Positions 32,470-43,377 of a stretch of DNA of 64,000 bases are shown piece after piece. The DNA comes from Urophycis tenuis. Its lineage: Eukaryota > Chordata > Actinopteri > Gadiformes > Phycidae. The stretch spans positions 3,955,274 to 4,019,273 of the forward strand of contig JAXIVH010000007.1 in the NCBI GenBank assembly GCA_036785325.1. The letters run 5' to 3'. The notes under the pieces are model-generated. The model did not search any database. It was not told the DNA's origin and worked only from the letters and a program-made list of their open reading frames with translations. Position numbers and translations under genes: made by a program. Each line of letters begins with the position of its first letter. The stretch's first letter is position 1.

Positions 32470-34640
32470 ATGGACGCACAGAGAACAGCAGCAGTTGAAA
32501 GCGGAGCACAGGGAGGAGGAAGGCCGCGACAGCTTCTGGCACGCATGCAGGACTATCAAGTCAGCTTACCACAGTCCCTCATGCCTTATACTGCCCCACT
32601 CAAAGAAGACAGCGAGAGCGCCATCGCACAGCAGCTGCGGTCACTCAGCCTGCAGACCGAGTCTGCCGCTACATGTTACCAGCTATACACTGCGCTCGGG
32701 CCCTCTCCCTGTCTCTCCTCGCCAGTAGCAGTCGATAAGGGGAGTCAAAGGGACATGGCATCATATGCTGGTAATCTGCCCGGCCACCTGAACACGTGTG
32801 TGGGGCTCCAATCGCCAGCCCCCTCCGAACAGAGCGTCTACAGTCAGCGCTTGACAGAATATAGTTTCAATGCAAGCAGACCAGGTTCACCGCAACAGCA
32901 AACATCGTATAACGGTCTGGGCATCCCGTCGAACCCCAACAGACAACAGTTACAGTACAGTACAGTAACAGTACAGTACAGTAACAGTACACCAGGCCAA
33001 AGGAAGCAGAGCTACACGTTGACTCAGTCCCTTCGGTCAACAGTAACTTCTGCACCGCTATTCGAAGCAGTTCCCAGGCCACCAGTTCCCACTGCGACGA
33101 GCATGGTCATGACGCAGTCTAACTTCCAGGCGATTCAATATCAGCCTACGCCAATGACACCTGCCTATCCAGCATATCAATATGCTCCAGCTACGCCTGT
33201 ACAGCCTACATATCAACCCCAGACTGCAACAGCGCAGTACCCTGCACATCAGTAACCCACTGCAGCTGCTCTCCAGCCAGTGGGCCAACACCCAGTAGGC
33301 ATGCCTCAGCAGTTTACCTATGGTCCACCCCCATGGGCAGTGGCGCCTTCACCATACACACCTGCTGTGCCCCCACAGGCAGCGTATCAGCCTCCGCCAG
33401 TCACCACTGCACAGCCAGTGTATCAACTGCCGCCGTACCAACTGAGCCATCATCCACAACCGGTGTACCAGCCCCAGCCTGCTCCATCAACTCAGCCAGC
33501 CTATCAACTAGTGCCTCCAGCACCTGGTCCAGCACCGTATCAGCCTGTACCAGCTCCACCGGTCCAGTATGCCCTTCGGCCCCAGTATATGCCACCACAG
33601 ACGCCACCATCTGCTCTCCAGCCTCCCAGGCAACCAGTCCCAGTACCTAAACTGCCTAACTTGGTTAATGACAGTGAGAGAGACTTCACTGACCTGAAGA
33701 TGGCGCTGGACCACCTACTCAGTCCCCACACTGAACTCTCTGAGCATTACAAGTACCGTGTACTTATGGAGCACCTGGTTCTGGATGAAGCCAGGTTGAT
33801 AGCACAGTCCTGCAGGCATTATGCACAGCCCTACACTGCCGCCATGCAGGCCTTACAGCGGCAATATGGACAGCCACATCAACTCGCGCAAAGCGAGATT
33901 GCTGCGATCCTGAACTCTCCTGACCTCAAAGCAGGAGATTCCAAAGCCTTCCAGAGCTTCGCCCTTAGCGTCGACCTGCTAGTGGGAATGCTCACATCGT
34001 TGGAGGGGCCCAACGGGATGGAAGTGATGTCGACCGGCCATGTTGATCGGCTCCTGAGTAAGCTCCCTAAGCAATCAAGTGACGGCTTCGTGGAACATCT
34101 ACAGGCTCAGGGTCGCCTCAATACGAACAGCCTAAACCCGTACAACCTTCGAGACCTCTCTGACTGGCTCAAGGTGAAGGCTGAAGCTCAAAGACTGTCC
34201 GCAAGAATGGCACAGCACCATCGGATTGAAGAGCCACATGCCCCCAAAAGAGATAGGCAAGTTCCCATGCCCAGGCCTCGCAACCTCTCAGTGTATCATG
34301 GCTTCGACAAGCCTAAATCTGACAGCCGTCAGCCGTCAGACACATTTCGGTCGGAGGCCAAACAGCAGAAGTTCAAGCGGATGTGTCTCTTCTGTAAGAG
34401 TGCCGATCACTACCTATCACAGTGTCCAGACATCGTCCGGTGCTCACGGGAAGAGATCGAGAAGTGGATAGCAGACGGCAAGCGTTGTCGTAAGTGTGGT
34501 CGCACCAACCACGAGCAAAACGCCTGGACCCTGAAGAAAGCGTGCAGTGAATGTCCGGAGGTTCACCTCAGAGTTCTCCATTCCATCGCTAAGCCAGGTC
34601 CACGCGTCTACCTCATCGCGCCTCACTCGCCAACTCCAAG
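32470..34640 (+). pseudogene. BEL/Pao gag with one in-frame stop
   Basis: Starts at ATG 32,470 (MDAQRTAAVESG). The first third is Tyr/Pro/Gln-rich with repeated YQP and VYQ units. A TAA at 33,253-33,255 interrupts an otherwise continuous frame (Gln to stop is one base). The C-terminal part has a CCHC knuckle (C-L-F-C-x4-H-x4-C near 34,384-34,425), a second degenerate knuckle C-R-K-C-x4-H in which the last Cys is Trp, and a trailing C-S-E-C. It forms the virus-like particle of the retrotransposon. Confidence 0.85.
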
Positions 34641-34652
34641 CAAGGAGGAAAG

Positions 34653-35216
34653 GTGTACCTCAAGGTGGCACCAATCATCATTAGCCATGGGAGCAAGTCG
34701 CTGCGCACCTACGCAATCCTTGATGATGGGGCCGAACGCACCATAATCCTGCCAGCTGCCGTCCGACACCTGGAACTCAAAGGTGAAGCTGAATCTCTTG
34801 CTCTGCGGACGATCCGCCAAGACGTGGCTCGCCTCACAGGTGCGTCCGTCAACTTCCATGTGGCCTCCTTGGCAGAGCCTTCAGAACAGCACCTGGTGAA
34901 GGGCGCATTCACAGCGGGTCGGCTAGCTCTGTCAGAGCAATCTTACCCCGTAACAGCACTTCAGAAGCGCTATCGCCACATGAGGGGCCTTCAGCTGCAG
35001 AACTTCAGTAAGGTGCAGCCGCTTCTGCTACTCGGTGCAGATTGCACCCACCTGATCACAGCCAAAGAGCCCGTCAGGTTCGGCCCCAGAGGTGGACCCC
35101 TAGCGGTTCACACAGCGCTCGGCTGGGTGCTCCAGGGTCCAGATGGTCTCGAGTCTCATGCTGCTTCCTGCTACTTTACATCTCTCAAGCCAGCACCCGA
35201 CGACCTGGCAGCTTGA
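34653..35216 (+). pseudogene. BEL/Pao aspartic protease region
   Basis: In a different frame from gag, it reads YAILDDGAERTIIL, the active-site loop of BEL-type aspartic proteases (DDG/DSG). The region continues to LLLGADCTHL and GWVLQGP. The frame change relative to gag near 34,640 and the frame change into the RT region near 35,200 both look like small indels rather than programmed shifts. Confidence 0.8.
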
Positions 35217-37440
35217 TGTGCTCCCGATTCGAAGCGAGAAGCTAGCAGTACGGTCCCGTCTGGACCAAGAGGCTGTGAGCATCCTGGAAGCACGCACTGA
35301 GAGGGTGAAGGTCGTGGACACGCTGCGGTACGCCACGCCTCTGCTCCGGGCTAAGAATGCGCCACTGCTGAAAGCCGCTGCTGAAGCAGTTATGCCAATG
35401 CTCCGCAGCACAGAGCGACGACTGGCAAAGGACCCAGCTAAGGCGAAAGTCTATGAAGCTGAGATCCAAAAGCTCATCGATGGAGGGTGTGTTGCCAAGC
35501 TCACCAAAGAAGAGGTGGATAAGTCCAGTGAGTCATGGTTTATTCCCCATCACCTCATCCATCACAACGGCAAGGATCGCCTAGTCTTTGATTGCTCCTT
35601 CACTTACTGCGGCCTCTCCCTTAATGAGCAACTCCTCCTGGGTCCAACCCTCGGACCATCGCTCATCGGGGTCCTCTTGCGATTCCGGCAGTATGCTGTC
35701 GCCATCAGTGGAGATATCCGGGCGATGTTCCATCAGGTTCATCTCCTACCAGAGGACCGGCCATTGCTGAGGTTTGTCTGGAGAAACCTTCGAAGAGAAG
35801 AGCAACCTAACATCTACCAATGGCAGGTCTTGCCATTCGGTACAACAAGTAGCCCATGCTGCGCAACGTTCGCGCTGCAGAAGCACATCAAAGACCATGC
35901 GGAGGACAACGAAGACATCCTGCAGTCCATAGAACAGTCGTTCTACGTGGACAACTGTCTCCAGAGCCTTCCAACACCCGAGTCTGCCAAGCTCCTCATG
36001 GACAAGATGTGGCAGTGTCTAGCCTCGGGAGGATTCGAGATCCGGCAGTGGGCAAGTAACTTCCCATCTGTCGTCTCCCATCTGCCTTCCACTGCCAGAT
36101 CAGAGAGCGCAGAGCTCTGGCTAGCTGAGAAGAGCACCGACCCTCAGGAGCCGGCTCTGGGCTTACGGTGGCACTGTCCAACTGATCAACTGGGCTACAA
36201 GCCCACGCTGGTGGAGAGTGAGGCCCCCACCATGCGCTACGTATACAAGGTGCTAGCCCGACAATATGATCCTCTTGGAGTCATCATTCCCTACCCAACA
36301 CGGGCCAAGGTTCTCGTCCAGAAACTGTGGGTGAAGAAGAGGAGCTGGGACGACCCAAACCTTCCTCGGGACATCCTCAAGGCCTGGTCCAGTTGGGAGA
36401 GGGAACTCCCCGAGCTGGCAAATATCTCCCTACCGCGAACCTATGCACCACAGGACATTGCCACTGAAGCCACAGACTATACTATGCATGTCTTCTGTGA
36501 TGCCTCCGAACAAGCATACGGTTCGGTAGCCTACCTCACAACAAAGAGTGATGACACTGTCCATGTCTCATTCGTCATGGCAAGGTCTAGGGTGGCCCCC
36601 AAGCGACAGCAGTCGATGCCACAACTAGAGCTCTGTGCAGCATTGACAGGAGCCCAGCTGTCCTCCCTCATCCATCGAGAGCTCACCTTGAGCATCACCC
36701 AGACCTTCCTTTGGACTGACTCCACGACCGTCCTAACCTGGCTGACATCCGAGTCCTGCAGATTCAAGGTCTTCGTTGGAACCAGAGTCTCAGAGATTCA
36801 GGACCTGATGGCCTTGCACACCTGGCGGTATCTGGACTCGGCCAACAATCCGGCCGAAGATCTCACCCGTGGCAAGACCTTGGCTGAGCTGGCAGCACCA
36901 AATCGATGGATTCAAGGGCCTTCGTTCCTCCGTGGTCCTCCTACAACTTGGCCATCGCCTCCCACCTCCACAGAGCCAGAAGATGCTGCTGAGCTCAAAC
37001 AGAGTATCTTCTGCGGTCTCACACAGACGAGTCTGGCACCTCAAACACCAGACGTCACACAGTTTGACAGCTGGACAGACCTGGTCAACGCCACCAAGCA
37101 GTTCTCTAATGGGGGGGCGGCTGACCCCTCCTTACCTCAACCGGACCTTCTTGATGCCGAAGCCCTCCTGCTGAAGGCCAGTCAAGCGGACTGCTTTCCA
37201 GAGCAGATCAAGTGTCTCGGGGCTGGAAAACCAGTACCCAGCAGTAAGCTTAGTACGCTTACACCGGAGATGGATCCGACAATGGGTCTTATCCGAGTCG
37301 GTGGACGCTTTCGTCGTATGGACACCTCATGTTCTACTGACGTCAACCCCATAGTTCTCGATCCCTGCCATGCAATGACGAAACTCCTCATGGACGTGGA
37401 TGGACGTGGATGCACGCCTATTCCACCCAGGGCCCGATAA
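35200..37440 (+). pseudogene. BEL/Pao reverse transcriptase and RNase H
   Basis: An open frame of about 740 codons. It carries WQLDVLPIRSEK, then RT motifs RLVFDCS, ISGDIRAMFHQV, LPFGTTSSPCCA and FYVDNCL (the catalytic box reads YVDN at 35,944-35,955 instead of YVDD). It continues with an RNase H-like part (FCDASEQAYG, LWTDSTTVLTWL). It ends where a GTGGATGGAC duplication near 37,395-37,415 shifts the frame just before the integrase zinc finger. Confidence 0.9.
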
Positions 37441-38091
37441 GGTCTTCGCAGAGATGAGGCGCAAGTACTGGGTCCTGCGTGGGAGACAAGCTATCAAGCA
37501 CCATCAGAGGACTTGTGCGGAGTGCAAGAAATGGAGAGGCCAGCCAGTGGTTCCAATAATGGCGGACCTACCTCCGGCCCGCCTGCGGATCCACTCCCGT
37601 TCTTCTCGATGGGAGTGGATTGTTTAGGACCATACGTCATCAAGGTCGGGCGGCGCAGGCAGAAACAATGGGGTGTCATATTCAAATGTCTCACCACTCG
37701 ATGTGTCCACTTGGATCTGCTGAATAGTATCGATGCCGATGCCTTCCTGCTAGCATTGAGATGATTCATTGCACGTAGAGCCACCCCTTTCGAGGTTCTC
37801 TCTGATCAGGGAACAAACTTCCGAGGTGCGGAGAGAGAGCTGAAGGAAGCGTTTGCTACAATGGAGCCACAGCTACAGGAGAGACTGGCCAAGCAACAGA
37901 TCAAGTTTAAGTTCAACCCACCAGCAGCTCCTCACTTTGGTGGTGCCTGGGAGCGTGAGATACAATCCGTCAAGAAAGCTCTGCAGGTAGTGATTGGCGT
38001 TCAGTCTCTCCAAGAAGAAGTTCTGCTCACATTCCTGATCGAGGTGGAAGGCATCCTTAACTCCAAGCCTTTAGGATACGTGTCGTCAGAC
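37400..38091 (+). pseudogene. BEL/Pao integrase, N-terminal and core part
   Basis: Pieces in more than one frame: an HHCC-type finger (ARLFHPG..., KHHQRTCAECKKW), then MGVDCLGPY with the first catalytic Asp, a TGA at 37,762-37,764, SDQGTNFRG with the second Asp, and FGGAWEREI with the Glu. Integrase would insert the cDNA. The reading stops at the hAT insertion. Confidence 0.85.
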
Positions 38092-39420
38092 TAGGGCTGG
38101 GCGATATGGACCAAAACTCATATCTCGATATTTTATCTCGATATCTCGATATCCGATATTATAACGATATTAAAAGAAAAGAAAAAATGGGTTAAGTGTG
38201 CAGTTCTAACTCCACGCCACAAGTAGTTTTGAGTTGTTTTTGCTCAAGAAAGCACATATATTTACAAGAGATAATAAACAATATAACTCCACGATACAAG
38301 TAATCACCATGAACCATTTATTTAGGTTTTGTTTTTGCCTGTTGGAAACATGTAAAGTATTAAGTATAAAGTATAAAAGTAAAGTATGTAAAGTAACATG
38401 TAAAACTAAAAAAACAACAACACCGATACTAAACAATGACGTGTAGGCCTATATACTGGAGGTTGCTGATTGGTGATCGCTATTGTTATTGTTACGTCAA
38501 GTCTCCCGGCATTTTTAAATACCTCAGCCTTTTGACAGCAAGCCTAGCACTACGATATCCAGTTAAAAAAAAAAAAAAACTACGATATCCAGTTATGGCG
38601 TCACTTTAGCCAGTCTTTCCGATAGTTTTTTTCTGCACGTAGCATACATCTCTGGCAGAACTTCCCTAGCAAAATGATTTCGGCTGGGCAACTGGTACCG
38701 TAGGTCAATTATTCTCAACATGTTGACGAAACCCCTTTTCTCAACCACGGCTATGGGGACCATATCCTTGGCAATATGGAATGCCACCGCCTTAGTTATA
38801 TCGCGCCACTTCTTACTGTTACGATCATAAGGCACAGCACTGCTGAATGAAGCTTCCAACGAGCTTTGCTTTGGGAGAGAGACAGAAGGGGACTGCGAGC
38901 CTTTGGCTACAGCAGCAGCACCACGTAGTTTGACACTCTCTCCATACAACAGTCGGTGGTTCTGCTGCAGGTGGGTGAAGAGATTTGTAGTGTTTCCACC
39001 TTTCGTTGCAACCTTTTTCTTGCACTCTTTACAAATCGCATCGCTTTGCTGTTCGTCTGTAATTCGAAACCCGAAGTACGTCCAAATAACGGAGCCATGA
39101 TGGTTTTTTTTTAGCTACCAACTGCTCACTCTCCACTTGCACCGTGTTCGCCATGGTTTTGTTGATTGTTATGATGCGTAGAGTGCCGGGTGGGTGGGAG
39201 AATACGACGTACATGACAGGGGCGGGCCGCGGGATTGAGCAGCTGCGGCTCGAGGCTGGTAGGCTCAGAGAGAAGCTGTCAGGCTGATAAAATAGCGTTC
39301 GCAACGCAAAATCAAATTAATAAAATATAATATACCGGTATGGCGATATTGTCTTAACTTCATATCGCTTTCAAAAATGTACCGGTATAGCGCTAACTAC
39401 CGGTATATCGCCCAGCCCTA
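38092..39420 (-). mobile_element. hAT element inserted in the integrase gene
   Basis: Perfect 16-bp ends TAGGGCTGGGCGATAT / ATATCGCCCAGCCCTA are flanked by a perfect 8-bp duplication CGTCAGAC (38,084-38,091 and 39,421-39,428). At 1,329 bp it is far shorter than an autonomous hAT and carries only the 5' third of a transposase on the - strand. GATATCTCGATATC-type subterminal repeats occur at both ends. Confidence 0.93.
38593..39154 (-). pseudogene. truncated BED-finger hAT transposase
   Basis: Starts at ATG 39,152-39,154 (MANTVQVESEQLVAKKK). A frame change occurs at the poly-A/T run near 39,104-39,111. It continues with a BED zinc finger (ICKECKKKVATKGGNTTNLF, THLQQNH; C-x2-C and H-x4-H). The next part, AKDMVPIAVVEKRGF and YQLPSRNHFAREVLPEMY, is the conserved start of ZBED/hAT transposases. 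It ends at a stop at 38,593 with the RNase H-like catalytic core missing. Confidence 0.85.
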
Positions 39421-39869
39421 CGTCAGACATTGCTGATCCGGATCCTGTGACACCAAACATGTTGCTGATGGGGCGGCGGGACGCCTCCCTGCCACAAGTG
39501 TCCTACGCTCCGGACACACTCACCAGGAGACGGTGGCGTCATTGTCAAATGATAATGGATCACTTCTGGACACAATTCCTCAGGAGCTACCTACCGTCTC
39601 TTCAAGTCCGCCAGAAGTGGCGCCAACTCACTGATGATCTCCTCCAGGACACTGTTGTGATGATCGTCGACCCTCTGCTGCCACGCGCTCATTGGCCCGT
39701 GGGGAAGGTGGTCAAGCTAAATGCCAGTGCTGATGGATGCATTCGGTCGGCTGAGGTCCAAGTGGGGGACAAGACGTACCTGCGACCAGTAGCACGCCTT
39801 GTCCGGCTGCCAGTGGTTCCAGATGACGACGCCGATCCCGGGGCTTCTGCGGCACCTCAGGGAATTTAA
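39421..39869 (+). pseudogene. BEL/Pao integrase C-terminal part
   Basis: Resumes directly after the hAT target duplication: DPVTPNMLLMGRRDASLPQV, then RQKWRQLTDDLLQDTVVMIV, HWPVGKVV and LRPVARLVRLP, ending TAA at 39,867-39,869. This is the usual C-terminal domain of BEL/Pao integrases and marks the end of pol. Confidence 0.9.
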
Positions 39870-39984
39870 TTGCACACTACATAATAGCCATGCTATTCAG
39901 GGGGGGGGGGGGTCTGTTGTAAATTCCCTTCTGGTTCTAGTTCGAATATGTATATATTGTAAATTCCCTGTTAGTTTTAGATCG

Positions 39985-39987
<3 letters not shown>

Positions 39988-40070
<83 letters not shown>
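39988..40070. repeat. (TA)n microsatellite, about 41 units
   Basis: An uninterrupted TA run in the non-coding part between pol and the 3' LTR. Such a run can extrude as a cruciform and is likely polymorphic. Confidence 0.95.
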
Positions 40071-40073
<3 letters not shown>

Positions 40074-40331
40074 AAGTTGGGGATTTCTATTCAGGCACTT
40101 AGGACAGCCCAAGTAGCACCGTAGGGTCCTAGCGTTTACTAGGTGTACGGGGCTGCCTCAAGCTGGTTGCTCCACAGCTTTCTCCTGCTCCGATCGAATG
40201 TGTTCGTGAAGAGTAAGTTATAGCGAACGCATATCTACCAGTTCGGGCAGGATGAATGTTGTATGCAATGTGCAATATTGTTTTGAATAGATGACTTGTC
40301 CATGTTGAGTGGGTTTTAGCGATCGGGTTAA

Positions 40332-40995
40332 GCCTAGTTTATACTTCTCCGACTGCGTAATCCGTCATCCGACTGCGTAACTACGGACACCCCTCGAGCC
40401 CTCATAGTTCTCCATCGTGGTGATGGATACGCAATGCAATTTCCCGCTTGACCAGTAGAGGTCGCTGACTGGCCATGACATTCATGCAAGTAAATAAGTA
40501 CAAAAGGGAAAAATAGTTAAGAGGGGATCAATTAATAAATAAATAAAATGGAAAAGGGGATACATTATAAATGAAATGCTTTTAAAAGTAAAAACCGTAC
40601 ACAAACTTGCAATTTGCCACCGTCTCTTTTAAGTTTCACAAGTTCAAGTGGGTCGGCTTGCATTTTGGAGCTTTATGCGTCCAAGCGTATATATGTAGCG
40701 TATATATAGCGTATAAAGCGTATATACATAAATGGCGCTGCCAGTGTTTACGTTGTGATAGAAGTCGATAGCGATAGAATGTGATTCATTGCGAGTCATT
40801 CATGTGTAAATGACGTGTTTAGAGGACCAATCGCAGCCCTTGCGGTCTCCGTTGTGCGTTGACGGAATGACGGATACTTAAAAAATATTTCAGGCCGACG
40901 GAGACGACAGAGAGGCTCTCCGTCAGGCTCTCCGTCGACGGAGAGGGCTCTCCGTACTCGACGTACGGCACTTTACGCAGAAGTATAAACTAGGC
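40332..40995. mobile_element. TTAA-flanked MITE before the 3' LTR
   Basis: Ends GCCTAGTTTATACTTCT and AGAAGTATAAACTAGGC are perfect inverted repeats and are flanked by TTAA on both sides (40,328-40,331 and 40,996-40,999), the target duplication of piggyBac-like and Kolobok elements. The interior has CCGACTGCGTAA and GTCGACGGAG repeats and no ORF. It is inserted about 20 bp from the LTR. Confidence 0.88.
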
Positions 40996-41019
40996 TTAAT
41001 AGTTGCTTCACTCGTTAAG

Positions 41020-41521
41020 TGGGCAGCTATTGTATAACCCTGCGCCTCGTGTGGACATGTGCATATGTGTGCGTTGCTCTGCCCCGCCTTGGTCAGCCGT
41101 TGTATTGCACTCGGTTAATGTGTATATTAGGCTATGTATGTTCAGATAGTATTTGTGGGACGTTCAGGTGCTAAGTGCTGAAGCCTGATGTTGTAGTGTT
41201 TGTTGTATAGCATGCAAACGTCCTTGTAACTGTTTGTTTATTTCTTGTTCTGTTTTGCAGAAAAACCATTCGTTCATCATTCATTCATCATTCATTCATC
41301 TAACCATTCATCTAGCCATTCATCTATTCATCCATTTATTCATCCGTCCATTCATCATTCATTCCGTCATTGCTCATATCAAGTCGATGTAGTTGATGTC
41401 ATTGACCCTTTGGACATATAAACTAACCAAACCAACTGTTCCCTGTGTCTGCGTCCACTCTCTGACCGGAGTTGCTGTCCTGGATAAAGTAGTCCCAGCA
41501 AAAACACCCATGTAATTTACA
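41020..41521 (+). repeat. BEL/Pao element 3' LTR
   Basis: About 502 bp, matching 31,915-32,426 with scattered substitutions (for example GCCGTGG/GCCTTGG, GTAATTGATG/GTAGTTGATG) and a short indel near the TTCTTCTGT stretch. The visible divergence argues that insertion was not very recent. Confidence 0.88.
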
Positions 41522-41552
41522 ATAGGCCCTTTTATACTTTCCCTGATCTTAC

Positions 41553-41837
41553 CAGCATCTTTTGAACACAGCGATGTGATCCTCGTCGAGTCATTAGACC
41601 AGCTCACTTTGTTGCTATGGTTACAAATGGCGATCGAACCATTCAACAGGTAGAGTTGGAGCACAGCATCGGAGGTCACGACTGATGACGGTGGGTCTCC
41701 TCCATCCTCAGAGCAGGTTTGATCAGTGCACGTGAAGGTGGAGCTTAAAGAGAAGCCCTGAGTGCTACAGGTCACGGTCACATTACAGGATTCAGGAGAC
41801 GCAGTCGACACATTCAGGACCACTGGTGATACCTGCT
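41553..41837 (-). pseudogene. SLAM-like Ig receptor 2, C2 exon
   Basis: Same 285-bp length and splice sites as copies 1 and 3. It encodes an intact C2 domain (STFTCTDQTCSED, KVSWSNDST, SLCSKDAG). The downstream side is cut: 31 bp beyond the donor the BEL 3' LTR begins, so the transmembrane exon is lost. Confidence 0.8.
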
Positions 41838-41918
41838 CTGGAACAGGGAGATTTTGATAGCATTAGAAAACAAACAAACAAACAGCTTGTATTGACTGTC
41901 TGGTTTCAGTGCATATAC

Positions 41919-42198
41919 CTTGAACTATGATGTTGTATTCAGCAAGAACTATGTATGTTCTTACATTATCTATTGCTTGGTAAAGTCCACTGTCATTCAA
42001 TCCTTTTGATTAGCAAACAATAGTCTTCTGTTTAAAACTCTGCCTTTCCTTCAAAAAAATTGTGTGTCTGCCCTTGGAGGGTTCTTATTATAGTGTCTGT
42101 GCTGTTGACTTTGACACCTTTGGGTTTCTGTGGTTTGATTTCCAGTAATACATCCGTACCCTTCCGCAAAAAACATGTTTTATTATTATCTGTGGACC
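41919..42198 (-). pseudogene. SLAM-like Ig receptor 2, V exon with indels
   Basis: The exon is 280 bp rather than 294, with deletions near 42,003 and 42,105 and several substitutions, so the frame is broken. The splice-site sequences survive. Intron 1 continues to about 42,515, then abruptly joins the left end of duplication copy B, so the signal-peptide exon is missing. Confidence 0.85.
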
Positions 42199-43154
42199 CT
42201 GAAACAAATAATAAACAAAATAATTACACAAAGTAATTTCAAAATGTGTGTATATTTCTTTGTCCTGCTATCCAAACTGATACAGTAGATAATGTTACTT
42301 TGAATAATGAAGAGTATATACAGTACCAGTATATCACAATTTAAACACATTACAAAAAAATCTGCTATAAAGAAGGTTTGAAAATGGGCCTACCACATAC
42401 GTACAGAAACACACCAGAAACACACCAGAAAATACCAGTTAATTATATAGATATAGTAAATAGAAAATGTTACATTTAGTTCCTGAATAGCCTGCTATAT
42501 TTGTACTTTATGTTTCTTTAGATGCTTTTAGAGGCTTGTCTATTTTAAAGTGATGGTTCGGAGTGAAATTCACCCTGAGGTAATTTACACCAATAGTCAT
42601 GCTAAATACCCCCTCGGATGCATTTTTAGCGACGGTCAATATTTATCAAGTTTAGGGTTATCATGGGTAATTTTACTTTTACTCTGAGTAGAATTTAGGC
42701 AAAGTAAAGATACTTTTACTCAATTACAATTTTTCAGTACTCTTTCCACCTCTGATCACCAGTAACACCAAATGTCCTGTGGGATGTGTGAAAGGCAATA
42801 CTAAGAGGTAAAGGAATAACTTTCACTGCTTACAGGAAAAAGGAATAACAAAGACACTCACTAGAAATAGAGTCAATAATTAAGCAATTAGAAACTCAAC
42901 ACTCTACTTAAAGAGACCCACAACTATTGGCCCAACTAAAATGTACCCAACAAGGAGTAAATATGATCTATGATGAAAAATGACGTTCACCAAATAAAAA
43001 TATGATGAAACTGGTCTTAAGGCGTCAACGCTTCTGTCGTGGAAATTACCTAAACAACAAACAAGAAGATTTACAAAATAGGAAACCCAAATAGTAATAA
43101 CATGTGTCACAAACTTTCTTATTATTGACATATCTGTATCTTCCCTCAATAGGA

Positions 43155-43337
43155 GCTCACCAGATTAGTGTACTGACTCCAGAGATAACCATCACTGAAC
43201 TGGTATTGCCATCTCCCGACTGAAGGTGAATGAAACACCTGGATCCGACGGTTCTATCGGTGAATGGTACAAAACCTTCAAGTCTGACTTGATGCCAGTG
43301 CTCCTTAGATGCTTTAACTACACCCTGAAAGAGAGCC

Positions 43338-43377
<40 letters not shown>

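Larger units (their letters stand above)
31915..41521 (+). mobile_element. BEL/Pao LTR retrotransposon, defective
   Basis: LTR-gag-protease-RT-RNase H-integrase-LTR, over about 9.6 kb. The reverse transcriptase and the zinc-knuckle gag are of BEL/Pao type. Coding capacity is destroyed by an in-frame stop in gag, frame changes near 34,640, 35,200, 37,400 and 37,570, a stop in integrase at 37,762, and insertion of a hAT element. A second MITE lies just before the 3' LTR. It sits at the edge of the Ig gene copy 2, whose transmembrane end it replaces. Confidence 0.9.

Noticed and set aside
31915..41521. Endogenous retrovirus with an envelope gene
   Set aside because: No env-like ORF lies between integrase and the 3' LTR; gag and RT motifs are of BEL/Pao type.
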